Assembly (NCBI RefSeq): GCF_034087045.1
Contig: NZ_CP139247.1
Location: 5,978,001-6,042,000 of the forward strand
Direction of reading: 5' to 3'
Length of the DNA stretch: 64,000 nucleotides
Source of the DNA: Chitinophaga sancti
Lineage (GTDB): Bacteria > Bacteroidota > Bacteroidia > Chitinophagales > Chitinophagaceae
Shown here piece after piece: positions 38,801 through 47,300 of this stretch. Below the pieces are notes generated by a model. That model was not told the origin of the DNA. It searched no databases and was given only the letters and a program-made list of their open reading frames with translations. A program made the translations under genes and the position numbers. How positions within the stretch are numbered: position 1 is the first letter of the stretch; each line of letters begins with the position of its first letter.

Positions 38801-39429
38801 CGTGCACGATGTTCGCTCACGAGTGTATCACTGATCATACTTTTGATCTGGTCATCGGGTATTAGTTGTATCTTATTTATTTCATGCGAAGTACGGAATC
38901 CATCAAAAAAATGTATGAATGGAATACGTGCGCGCAGTGTGGCTGCCTGGCTAATCAGCGCCATATCATGCGCTTCCTGTACAGAAGCAGACGATAACAT
39001 AGCAAAACCGGTAGTACGTGCCGCCATTACATCGCTATGATCGCCGAAGATAGACAATGCCTGTGCAGCCAGTGACCTTGCAGCCACATGAAATACAGCA
39101 CAGGTAAGTTCTCCGGCTATTTTGTACATGTTAGGTAACATGAGCATCAGCCCCTGTGATGCTGTAAAAGTGGTGGTCAATGCGCCAGCCTGCAAAGCGC
39201 CGTGTACCACACCTGCGGCACCACCTTCGCTTTGCATTTCTATTACATCCGGCACCTGGCCCCAGATATTTTTTAAACCTTTCGCCGCCCATTCATCTGC
39301 CAGTTCTGACATGGTAGAAGAAGGCGTGATCGGATAGATTGCACATACTTCATTAACGCGATACGCGATATATGCCACGGCTTCATTGCCGTCCAGCGTA
39401 GCAATAACTGGTGTAGTCTCTTGTGTCAT
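35848..39429 (-). CDS. nifJ: Pyruvate:ferredoxin (flavodoxin) oxidoreductase
   Basis: The 1193-aa single-chain enzyme converts pyruvate, CoA and oxidised ferredoxin to acetyl-CoA, CO2 and reduced ferredoxin. Domains in order: PFOR pyrimidine-binding domain (YPITPSSTMSELADEW near residue 35), a TK C-terminal-like domain II, and a gamma/EKR domain (about 440-660). A 2x[4Fe-4S] ferredoxin domain follows (CIQCGNCSFVCPH near 697, CTGCKLCVQACP near 755), then the thiamine-diphosphate domain (GDGWAYDIGSSGLDHV near 980). A further CAGC lies near 826. Length and motifs are complete, so it should be active. It is the second gene of an operon after the GltD-like gene (12-nt gap), which could pass ferredoxin electrons to NAD(P). 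Confidence 0.97.
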   Translation of the reverse strand: MTQETTPVIATLDGNEAVAYIAYRVNEVCAIYPITPSSTMSELADEWAAKGLKNIWGQVPDVIEMQSEGGAAGVVHGALQAGALTTTFTASQGLMLMLPNMYKIAGELTCAVFHVAARSLAAQALSIFGDHSDVMAARTTGFAMLSSASVQEAHDMALISQAATLRARIPFIHFFDGFRTSHEINKIQLIPDDQIKSMISDTLVSEHRARSLNPDQPFIRGTAQNPDVYFQGRETVNPFYSAAPVIVQDAMDQLGELTGRQYQLFEYYGHPQAERVAVVMGSGGEVLKETVCILQHNGEKVGVILVRLFRPFSGEHLLSALPDTVEKIVVLDRTKEPGAAGEPLYQDIVTHICQAYTAGRLSKLPRITGGRYGLSSKEFTPAMAKAVLDELNNPVPKHGFTIGINDDVTHTSIDYDNHFHIEPSDRVCALFYGLGADGTVGANKNSIKIIGEETDLYAQGYFVYDSRKSGTQTVSHLRFGKDPIRAPWLVDKADFIACHKYNFISKTDMLQSARPGATFLLNSPYSADEVWDHLPRMVQEQLIDKQMKLFVIDASKVAAAAGMGQRINTIMQTCFFALSNVLPADEAIEQIKKFIRKSYLAKGEAIVQKNFKAVDDTLAHLVRVNIPASATGSLPMDDGIPAEAPAFVQEVTAMLLEGKGDLLPVSKMPIDGTYPTGTTKWEKRNIADDVPVWEPDSCIQCGNCSFVCPHSVIRSKFYHESYLEKAPEGFPSAAINARGFPETRYTLQVYLEDCTGCKLCVQACPVVDIKDASRKAINMTPKPSLATGREHIRFFESVPVNNRSELDFSTVRGAQFLEPLFEFSGACAGCGETPYVKLLTQLYGDRLLVANATGCSSIYGGNLPTTPWSVNKDKRGPAWSNSLFEDNAEFGLGMRVAADKQWEIAQTLLLSLQPVLENDELVNAILHAPQQLESHIAEQRDRVGVLKQKLHALRGNALAAQLLAVADHLVKRSVWLIGGDGWAYDIGSSGLDHVLSTGRNVNVLVLDTEVYSNTGGQMSKATPTAAIAKFAAAGKKVGKKDLAMQAISYGNVYVAQIAMGANPQQTLLALREAEAYKGPSLILAYSHCIAHGIDMEKGLTQQQLAVSSGYWPLIRYNPALREAGKNPFVLDSPRPAVSFTDYAYNETRYKALASANPAEAKRLMGLAQELVTLRYKTYENMATWKAEEFAPVA

Positions 39430-39441
39430 AGTGAGGTTGAT

Positions 39442-41064
39442 TTACGCTCCGGGTACCATTTCGATTGCATGGCAGGAACACTGCTCGCTACACACTGCGC
39501 AGCCGGTGCAAATATCATAATTGAAGGAATAGCCATTGCCCGGTCCCAGTTTTGTGATTGCCTTTTGCGGACAGGCGCCAAAGCAGCCATCGCATTCAAA
39601 GCAATTGCCACAGGACAAACACCGGCGGGCTTCAAACAGTACTTCTTTTTCCCTGAGGCCGTAGGTTACTTCGTCAAAACCAGCGATACGGTCTTCCGCT
39701 GGTCTTACCACCTGGGTGCCCTGAGGGGCATAGGTGCGGTACCAGCGATGCAGTTTTTCGTATCCAATGAGAGGAGATTTGGCTGATGGTGTATAGGTTT
39801 TGTTATTCAGGTAAGCGTCTATATAACGGGCTGTTTTTTTACCGTGACCAATAGCGATCGTTACATTTCTTTCTCCGGGCACCATATCACCACCTGCAAA
39901 TATGCCGGGATAGCCGGTCATCATACTGCTGTCTACGCACACATTATCATCTGGAGTGAATGTAATGCCGGGTATATTTTTCAGGAAACCGGTATCTGTT
40001 TCCTGGCCCAGTGCCATGATGAGGGAGTCTGCTTCCAGGGTTTCAAAGCGACCTGTAGGCACAGGTTTGCCGTCTACCAGTTCCATCACTTCTACCGTCA
40101 TCGTCATGCCATCTACTGATTTGATAGCGCGCAACCAGTGAATGTTGACACCTTCTTCGAGGGCTTCCTGGGCTTCAAAATCGTGGGCAGGCATATTGGC
40201 GCGGTCCCGACGATAGATGATCATGGTATCTTCCACACCCAGTCGTTTTGCAGTACGGGCGGCATCCATTGCAGTGTTACCACCACCATAAATAGCTACA
40301 CGACGTCCCAGTTGTGGTGCATCGCCCTCTTCCACCTGTTTCAGGAAAGAGATCGCGTCCATCATTTTGAAAGCATCTTTGGCAGGAAGGTCTATTTTTT
40401 TAGAAAGGTGGGAGCCAATAGCGAGGAATACAGCGTCAAATTTGCCCTGTTCTTTTTCGTGCAACAGGTCTTCTACTTTATGATTATACTCGACAGAAAC
40501 GCCCATTTTACAGATGCGTGCTACTTCCTGATCCAGTTCATGACGTGGCAGGCGGTAAGCGGGGATGCCAAAGTGCATCATTCCACCGGCAATAGGGCCG
40601 GCTTCATGAATTTCCACTTCATGTCCCTTACGCCTCAGGTGATAGGCGGCAGAGAGGCCTGCAGGGCCGGCGCCGACAATCAATACCCGTTTGCCGGTAG
40701 TCGGCGGGGTAGCGATGGTCCATCCTTTATGCAGGGCTTCGTCTCCAAGAAATCTTTCTACAGCGTGGATATTGACAGCACTGTCAATATGCGTTCGATT
40801 GCATTGCACCTCACAGGTGTGATAGCAAACCCTGCCCATGACGGCAGGAAATGGGTTGTCTTCCATGATCGTGCGCCAGGCGGCTTCATAATTGCCGGCC
40901 TGGGCCAGCGACAGCCACCCTTGAATGTTTTCACCTGCCGGACAGGTGTTGTTGCAGGGTGGCAGCAGGTTGGCGTATACAGGATGTTGTGTCCTTGTAG
41001 GGCCGGTGCCAGCACTGTGGCTTTGCAGATCAGGCGATAAGGTAATATCCTGATTTGTTTTCAT
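39442..41064 (-). CDS. GltD-like NAD(P) oxidoreductase fused to ferredoxin clusters
   Basis: The product is 540 aa from the ATG at 41064 (MKTNQDITLSPDLQ); an in-frame ATG at 41139 would add 25 poorly conserved residues and was not preferred. The N-terminal [4Fe-4S]-binding Fer4_20 region (CNNTCPAGENIQGW near 43, CHTCEVQCNR near 90) is that of glutamate synthase small subunits. Two Rossmann folds follow (GAGPAGLSAAYHLRRKGHEV near 125, YGGGNTAMDAARTAKRLG near 255). The C-terminal 60 residues carry ferredoxin clusters (CLSCGNCFECDGCFGACP, CTGCAVCSEQCSCHAIEM). No glutamate synthase large subunit is nearby, so the likely role is electron exchange between NAD(P)H and the ferredoxin of the adjacent PFOR. 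Confidence 0.9.
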   Translation of the reverse strand: MKTNQDITLSPDLQSHSAGTGPTRTQHPVYANLLPPCNNTCPAGENIQGWLSLAQAGNYEAAWRTIMEDNPFPAVMGRVCYHTCEVQCNRTHIDSAVNIHAVERFLGDEALHKGWTIATPPTTGKRVLIVGAGPAGLSAAYHLRRKGHEVEIHEAGPIAGGMMHFGIPAYRLPRHELDQEVARICKMGVSVEYNHKVEDLLHEKEQGKFDAVFLAIGSHLSKKIDLPAKDAFKMMDAISFLKQVEEGDAPQLGRRVAIYGGGNTAMDAARTAKRLGVEDTMIIYRRDRANMPAHDFEAQEALEEGVNIHWLRAIKSVDGMTMTVEVMELVDGKPVPTGRFETLEADSLIMALGQETDTGFLKNIPGITFTPDDNVCVDSSMMTGYPGIFAGGDMVPGERNVTIAIGHGKKTARYIDAYLNNKTYTPSAKSPLIGYEKLHRWYRTYAPQGTQVVRPAEDRIAGFDEVTYGLREKEVLFEARRCLSCGNCFECDGCFGACPQKAITKLGPGNGYSFNYDICTGCAVCSEQCSCHAIEMVPGA

Positions 41065-41154
41065 AATATGTGAAGGTATTATCCCCGGGAGGGATAAAAT
41101 GTGCTTGTAATCATGACAAGGGGTGATAATGATCAACAAGCACTCCTTCAGTCA

Positions 41155-41460
41155 TCACAACTTAGCTAGTAGCTCCTTCTTCTTATTCTGAAATTCCTCC
41201 TCGGTCAAAATTCCTTTGTTCTTCAGGTCATTCAACTGCTCAATCTGATCCAATACGGTAGGAGCTGCTGGTGCCACCGCCGGTGCTGCTGCCGGCTGTT
41301 TTGCCCTGATCCATTCTGACTGAATAATCAAAAATAGCCTATCCAGCAGTTTCTCCACTGGCAATGCCTGGGACGGAAACAAAGTGGTCGAATTTCCTGG
41401 TGATAACAAAAACAGGTAGTCCCTTTTTAACAGGACTACCTGCAAAAACTTTAATCTCAA
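41155..41460 (-). CDS. SHOCT-domain small protein (start uncertain)
   Basis: The C-terminal 35 residues (QIEQLNDLKNKGILTEEEF and EL-rich tail) are a clear SHOCT domain, a short module often found at the end of small membrane-associated or regulatory proteins. It is preceded by an Ala/Pro-rich linker. The only ATG in frame, at 41460, lies upstream of a strong terminator hairpin (41412-41441) that belongs to the preceding gene, so the first 15 codons of the 101-aa version overlap that hairpin. A TTG at 41382 or 41346 or GTG near 41358 would avoid it. The SHOCT part is secure; the 5' end is not. Confidence 0.65.
   Translation of the reverse strand: MRLKFLQVVLLKRDYLFLLSPGNSTTLFPSQALPVEKLLDRLFLIIQSEWIRAKQPAAAPAVAPAAPTVLDQIEQLNDLKNKGILTEEEFQNKKKELLAKL
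41412..41441 (-). terminator. Terminator after the ChW-repeat lipoprotein gene
   Basis: A 10-bp perfect stem (CAGGTAGTCC at 41412-41421, complement at 41432-41441) with a 10-nt loop is followed on the minus strand by TTTTTG. It lies 30 nt past the stop at 41471. Confidence 0.8.
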
Positions 41461-41470
41461 AATATGTTTA

Positions 41471-42385
41471 TCAGATCTTAATCAGATAAGCCCTGATTTG
41501 AATAGCTTCCAGTCTCTTGGATGCACCGGTCACTCCGGCTATGTCATTTTCACTCACCCAACTTTCCCAGCCATATGAATCCTGGTGCACTCTGTAATAT
41601 ATGTAAGGCCTTGCTGTTGTTGAAGGCGCAGCATCATTAAATGTAACAGTATAATTAGGATTTTCATAACGGGGACCATAGATCCGGATGGCTTCCATTC
41701 TCCTGGACTGACCTACCGTACCGGCAACGCCATATGGAGAAGTTACGTAATTCTGCCAGTCAATGTCCTGCACGTGTGCTTTGTAAGTAAAACCAAAGCT
41801 GCCGGTAAAGTAAGTGGTTCCTGTTTCATCTGCTGCTCCAAACTGGATGTATGGCAGCTTGATGGCCTCCATTCTCCTGGACTGACCAGTGGTGCCTATG
41901 ATCTGGTTAGCGCCAGGAGTAGTTGTACTAAACGCATCGGGCGCTGTACTGTTCATGATATTAAAGTTATAATCCGTCCAGCCAAGGTTCTGTAAATTAG
42001 CAGAGGCAGTGCCAAGCGTCTGGTACCAGTTACCAGTGATGACTACGCCTACACCAGTCACGCTATGTGTAGGAAGATTAGCAGCCGCAATCTCCGCAGC
42101 TCTTGCAGAACGAATTTCTTTTAAAAGATCTGCTTTACCATCTTTCCTGGCTGAGAAGGTAGCATAGTACTCCTCACTCAGCTGGCTTGCCTGGTCATAG
42201 AGTTTGTCTTTTATCAGATCCTGATACAGTAAGGGTACTATTTCATTAGGGATCTGGTCTACAGACAGGTAAGATAATTTAGAAGGGGCTGTAGTTGTTG
42301 ATTTTGTTGCGGGTTGAACGTTCTCTTTTGCGCATGATGCAAATAGGAGCACTACTGCACACAGGTACAGACAATGAGTTTTCAT
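41471..42385 (-). CDS. Lipoprotein with ChW-type (hydrophobic W) repeats
   Basis: The 304-aa product has a lipoprotein signal (AVVLLFASC, Cys18) and a helical region rich in Ala/Glu (about 40-105). Three repeats follow of the type GTTGQSRRMEAIKL, GTVGQSRRMEAIRI and GVTGASKRLEAIQI, each preceded by a Gly-Trp or Asp-Trp segment. This is the clostridial hydrophobic (ChW) repeat pattern, known from Gram-positive surface proteins and thought to bind partners or wall structures. In this family of Gram-negative bacteria it would be displayed from the outer membrane. It is downstream of the second FecR gene on the same strand but 138 nt away, so co-transcription is uncertain. Function is unknown. Confidence 0.82.
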   Translation of the reverse strand: MKTHCLYLCAVVLLFASCAKENVQPATKSTTTAPSKLSYLSVDQIPNEIVPLLYQDLIKDKLYDQASQLSEEYYATFSARKDGKADLLKEIRSARAAEIAAANLPTHSVTGVGVVITGNWYQTLGTASANLQNLGWTDYNFNIMNSTAPDAFSTTTPGANQIIGTTGQSRRMEAIKLPYIQFGAADETGTTYFTGSFGFTYKAHVQDIDWQNYVTSPYGVAGTVGQSRRMEAIRIYGPRYENPNYTVTFNDAAPSTTARPYIYYRVHQDSYGWESWVSENDIAGVTGASKRLEAIQIRAYLIKI

Positions 42386-42523
42386 AACAAATTTTGAATA
42401 AGTTAATTAATAATGGGAGTTAATGGGTTAATGACTCATAGGGTATTTTGAGATTAAAGTTGCTTTGTGTCTTTAATCCAAGTTAGGATATTATAATTAA
42501 ACAAAAAATTTTTATGGCTCCTA

Positions 42524-43624
42524 TTACCGGAACGTTAACACACCATTTTTCAATTCATGTTTAATGCCGGTTGTTTTTCCCAGGTTGTCCAAAAAATCAT
42601 TTAATCCATCCTGCTTAGTCAGGATGCCGGTAAGATCTATACGGGAAGCAGCAGAGTTTTCAAATACAACATCGATATCAAACCATCTGTTAATCACATC
42701 ACCTAAGTCTTTCAAAGTTGCGTTTCTGAAATAATATTTTCCTTCCATCCATCCTAAGGTATTTCGCTTATCAAAGGCATCGATACTAAAGAACTGCTGG
42801 TTATATACTGCTTCATAGCCAGGTGATAACTGCACCACCTGTACACTGTTTTTGCTTTTTAATACTACCTTCCCGGAAGCCAATGCTATACGCGGGTTCA
42901 CACTGCTGTAGGTGTTGATATTGAAGGCTGTTCCCAGTACATCTACAGACACATCTCCGGCATGAACGATAAAAGGCCGGGCAGGATCTTGTTTTACTGA
43001 AAAATAGGCTTCTCCGCTCACGGTTACTTCCCGCGTTTTTCCATTAAATGCCATTGGAAAACGAATTTCTGATTTTGCATTCATCCATACTTCTGTTCCA
43101 TCTGCCAGCACGAGTTTATAATCTTTGCCGGCAGATACGCGCAATACATTCATTGGCATATCGGCAGTTGCGTTGGCGGCATTGTATTGTAAGCTTTTTG
43201 ATGAAACGTGTAATTGCGCACTCCCTACCTTCATCATGGACTGTGTCGTATCGGAGAGGTCTATTTGCTGGCCGTTGGCTAGTTGCAGGACAATGCCGGT
43301 CGGGTTGTTTGCAAGTTGTTTTTTCGACGGTTGCTTATAATAAAACATACTACCTCCTAATATTACCAGTATACTTGCCGCTGCATACCACCACCTGAAT
43401 TTCCGTTGTATAAACCGGTGTTTGTTCTGTTCCCACAAAACCCCTTCATCCAGTTTGGACAAATATGCCTGGGCAATTGGCTGGCTCAACTGTTCCTGCA
43501 TTCCTTTATATATTTCACTTAATTCCGGAACGGTCTCCAATAATTGCCTCAGTTGCGCATCATCTTCCTCAGAAATACATCCTGACAGCTTCTCCAACAT
43601 TAATTGTTCTATATTTGGTATCAT
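42524..43624 (-). CDS. FecR-family anti-sigma factor (locus 2)
   Basis: The 366-aa product has a cytoplasmic N-terminal segment (1-75), a membrane helix (about 77-97, RWWYAAASILVILGGSMFYY) and a FecR domain (about 145-245, GTEVWMNAKSEIRFP and VTVSGEAYFSVKQDPARPF). A C-terminal DUF4974 domain follows (about 290-365, RWFDIDVVFENSAA). Length and order are standard. It starts 17 nt after the ECF sigma gene on the same strand, so the two are one transcription unit. It probably gates the sigma factor in response to the divergent SusC transporter, which has an STN domain. Confidence 0.94.
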   Translation of the reverse strand: MIPNIEQLMLEKLSGCISEEDDAQLRQLLETVPELSEIYKGMQEQLSQPIAQAYLSKLDEGVLWEQNKHRFIQRKFRWWYAAASILVILGGSMFYYKQPSKKQLANNPTGIVLQLANGQQIDLSDTTQSMMKVGSAQLHVSSKSLQYNAANATADMPMNVLRVSAGKDYKLVLADGTEVWMNAKSEIRFPMAFNGKTREVTVSGEAYFSVKQDPARPFIVHAGDVSVDVLGTAFNINTYSSVNPRIALASGKVVLKSKNSVQVVQLSPGYEAVYNQQFFSIDAFDKRNTLGWMEGKYYFRNATLKDLGDVINRWFDIDVVFENSAASRIDLTGILTKQDGLNDFLDNLGKTTGIKHELKNGVLTFR

Positions 43625-43641
43625 TTGTTCTGATCTTAAAT

Positions 43642-44202
43642 TTATTCTGAATATGGCAGGTCCAGCTTATTCCGCAACGTTTTCACTGCGATCTTCAGGT
43701 GTGTCTTTAATGAGTTTACACTAATACCCATATTATCTGCCACCTCATGATACTTCTTATGCTCCAGGTATACCAGGTTAAATGCACGCTGACGCTGCGT
43801 GGGAAATTCCCGTAACAGTTCATGCAGTTGCTGCTGAAACTTTTCGCTTGATATTACATTGTGTTCCTCTCCATAAGATTCGTCCACGACTGTTTCAGCA
43901 TACTTTTCGATGCGTTTAAGTCTTCTCGACTTTATCTTATGGTAATCATTTACCTGATTGCGAACCGCAATCAGCAGGTAGGTACGGAGGTTACCATTAA
44001 TTTTGTAATACAATTGTTTTTCCCAGATACTGCACAGTACAGACTGAACCAGGTCATCGGCGTCAGTAGGATCTCCTGTTCCCAGATACGCCTTCGTCCA
44101 CATTAGTCTGTAGTATTTCTTAAAGATTAGTTCAAATGCATCACCGGCGTCCCCATTCTTTAATAATAGAAGTACAATATCGTCTCCTGGATATTCAGGC
44201 AT
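43642..44202 (-). CDS. ECF RNA polymerase sigma factor (locus 2)
   Basis: The 186-aa product has sigma region 2 (about residues 20-90, DADDLVQSVLCSIWEKQLYY) and region 4 (about 120-175, QRAFNLVYLEHKKYHEVAD then NSLKTHLKIAVKTLRNKL). It starts at a clean ATG and is followed after 17 nt by its FecR partner. Transcription is divergent from the SusC gene at 44395, with 192 nt between, which is the likely place for a promoter controlled by this factor. No classical -33/-7 pair was identified there. Confidence 0.94.
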   Translation of the reverse strand: MPEYPGDDIVLLLLKNGDAGDAFELIFKKYYRLMWTKAYLGTGDPTDADDLVQSVLCSIWEKQLYYKINGNLRTYLLIAVRNQVNDYHKIKSRRLKRIEKYAETVVDESYGEEHNVISSEKFQQQLHELLREFPTQRQRAFNLVYLEHKKYHEVADNMGISVNSLKTHLKIAVKTLRNKLDLPYSE

Positions 44203-44394
44203 AAAAAATAGTTAAGTGGTTGATTGTATAACGCGGATAAAAATTCTAAAGGGATATTGTCTGGAATAAATATAAATGTTATTTTGACATTTATAAAAAT
44301 ATTTTTTTTTGGAGGGAGGGCATTCACCCATTCACAATTGTCGTCGTCTTTATATCGTGAAGCATCAAATAGATTCTACAATTAAGTAAGGAAA

Positions 44395-47300
44395 ATGAAC
44401 AGACATTCCCCGTTAATGAAAACGGCCAGCAAGCATTTTGCCTGGCAGCGAACCACTATTGCCTTTCTGTTGCTCTTTCTGAATTATCAATTACGTGGGC
44501 AGACGATCAGTCCCCCGATTGTAACGATCAAAGGGAATAATATGACCCTGGAATCGATCTTTAAATCGATAGAGCAACAAACTGACATTACTTTTTTTTA
44601 CAGTGGCAACATCCCTAAAAATGACATCATTGGCCAGGTCAACTACTCCGGAGCTAAAGTGACCACCGTACTGGATGATTTATTGAAAGGACGCAACCTC
44701 GCGTATGAAATTAAAAAAAATGTGATCCTCATTCGAAGGGAGGAAAAGCCCCTCCCGGTCGAAAAACCTGCTGCCGCCAGCCAGGAGTCCATTCTCACCG
44801 GACAAATCCTGGCAGAGGATACCAAAACGCCCTTACCCATGGCCACGGTCATGCTAAAAGGTACAAATATCGGTGCGACTGCCGATCAGAACGGGTTCTT
44901 CAAACTCAGGCTGAATGGCACCAGCAAAGTCCTGGTGGTGCAATATGTAGGCTATGAAACCCGGGAAATGAACCTGACCGGGAAGAACAATTTAGAAATA
45001 ATGCTCTCCCCAAAAGATAATACCATCAAAGATGTGGTGGTGGTAGCATATGGTACCCAGAAGAAAACAAGTATGGTCAGCTCCATCACCTCCATCAACC
45101 CAAAAGAACTGAAAGGCCCTACCTCTAACCTCACCACTATGCTGGCAGGAAAGATAGCAGGGGTGATATCCTACCAGCGAAGTGGTGAACCCGGTGCTGA
45201 TAATGCGCAGTTCTTTATCAGAGGTGTCGGTACTTTTGGGGCAGGAAAGGTAGACCCACTCATTCTGATCGACAACATTGAATCATCTTCAAGAGACCTT
45301 GCCAGGTTGCAACCTGATGATATCGCCGGTTTCTCTGTGCTCAAAGATGCGACTGCTTCCGCACTCTATGGCGCCAGGGGTGCGAATGGGGTGATCCTCG
45401 TTACCACCAAAACCGGAAACATCGGAAAGATGAAGTTCAATGCCCGTCTCGAAAACGCCACTTCTTCCAACACCCGCAACTTTGCACTGGCAGACAATAT
45501 TACTTATATGAAACTGGCGAACGAAGCCACGCTCACCAGGAATCCACTCAGCGCGCTCCCCTACTCTCAAAATAAAATCGATCATACCGAAGCTGGCGAC
45601 GATCCATTATTATATCCCAATAATAACTGGATAAAACAATTAATTAAAAATCATACCAATAACCAACGTTATAATATCAATGCCAGTGGCGGTTCGGACA
45701 AAGCCAAATACTACCTGGCTATGACCTATAATATTGACAATGGTATTCTGAAAGAAAATGAGCTGAATAATTTCAGCAATAACATCAAACTCAGGTCTTA
45801 TTCTATCCTGTCAAACACCACGATCAATCTGACAAAAACGACAGAGGCACTCGTGAGTTTAAAGGGGCAGTTTGATGATTATAATGGTCCTGTAGGCGGT
45901 GGTGCAGCGGTGTTTTATAATGCGATCTGGAGCAACCCGGTGGCATTTCCGGCGGTGTATCCATCCAGCCTGATGCCGTATGTAAAACACCCGCTATTTG
46001 GTAATGCCCTCATTCCCGGTGGTGGTGCATTGTATGTCAATCCTTATGCACAGTCCATCTCTGGTTTTCAGGCGACCAACACCAGTACACTTACTGCACA
46101 GCTGAGCCTAAAACAAAACCTGGATGCAGTGACACCCGGTCTATCTGCGAGAGTGATGGCTTATACTACACGGTATGCGTACTTTGCCGTTTCCCGCCAG
46201 TATAGTCCTTATTACTACCAGGCGAATACCAATGAAGGGAAGTTTTCCGGGCTGACACTGATCAATGATGGTAGTACAGGTAGTGTAGGTGCTACGCCTA
46301 CAGAATACCTCACCTATTCACCGGGTGATAAAGTTGTGAACACCACGACATATGCCGAAACAGCCCTGAATTATTCGAGGATATTCAAAGATAAGCACAG
46401 TGTGGGTGGTATGCTGATTGGTACGATCCGAAATTATATTACGGGTAATGCTTCCACCCTGCAATTATCATTGCCCAGCAGGAACCTGGGGGTATCCGGC
46501 AGATTCACTTACGGTTATGACAACCGCTACCTGTTCGAATATAACTTTGGCTACAATGGTTCCGAACGTTTTGCTACGAACCACCGGTTTGGTTACTTCC
46601 CGTCTATTGGTGGCGGCTGGATTGTATCTAATGAAAAGTTCTTCTCCTCATTGGCGGATAAAGTGCAGCAGCTGAAGTTCAGGTTCACTTATGGTTTGGT
46701 GGGTAATGATCAGATCGGCAATTCAACTGACCGGTTCTTTTATCTATCTGATGTAAATCTGAATGGCGGCGCCGCCGGGTATTTCGGTACGCAATTTAAT
46801 TATAGCCGACCCACTGTGGCAATCAATCGTTATGAGAACAAGGATATAACCTGGGAGTTGTCCCGCCAGACGAACATCGGGATGGACCTCACCGTCTTCA
46901 AAGATCTCACACTTACAATCGATGCATACAAACAGGTACGTAGCAATATACTCATGGTAAGAAGTACGATCCCTTCTTCCATGGGCTTGCAGGCCGACAT
47001 CTCTGCCAACTCCGGCAAAGCCAGCAGTCAGGGTATGGACCTCATGCTGAATTATTCCAAAACATTTGAGCACAGCTTATGGCTGCAAACCCGTGGTACA
47101 CTAACCTATGCAAAAAGTAAACTGCTGGTGAATGAAGAGCCGCAATACGCTGCCAACAATCAACACTTATCAAAAGTGGGTAACTCATTAGGACAGATAT
47201 ACGGACTGGTAGCAGAGAAGTTGTTTGTCGATGATGCAGAAGTGAGCAACTCCCCTATACAATATGGACGTATCATGGCTGGTGATATCAAATACAGGGA

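Noticed and set aside
40138..41040. 300-codon + strand ORF opposite the GltD-like gene
   Set aside because: It is a mirror frame of a well-supported oxidoreductase gene and has no recognisable domain.
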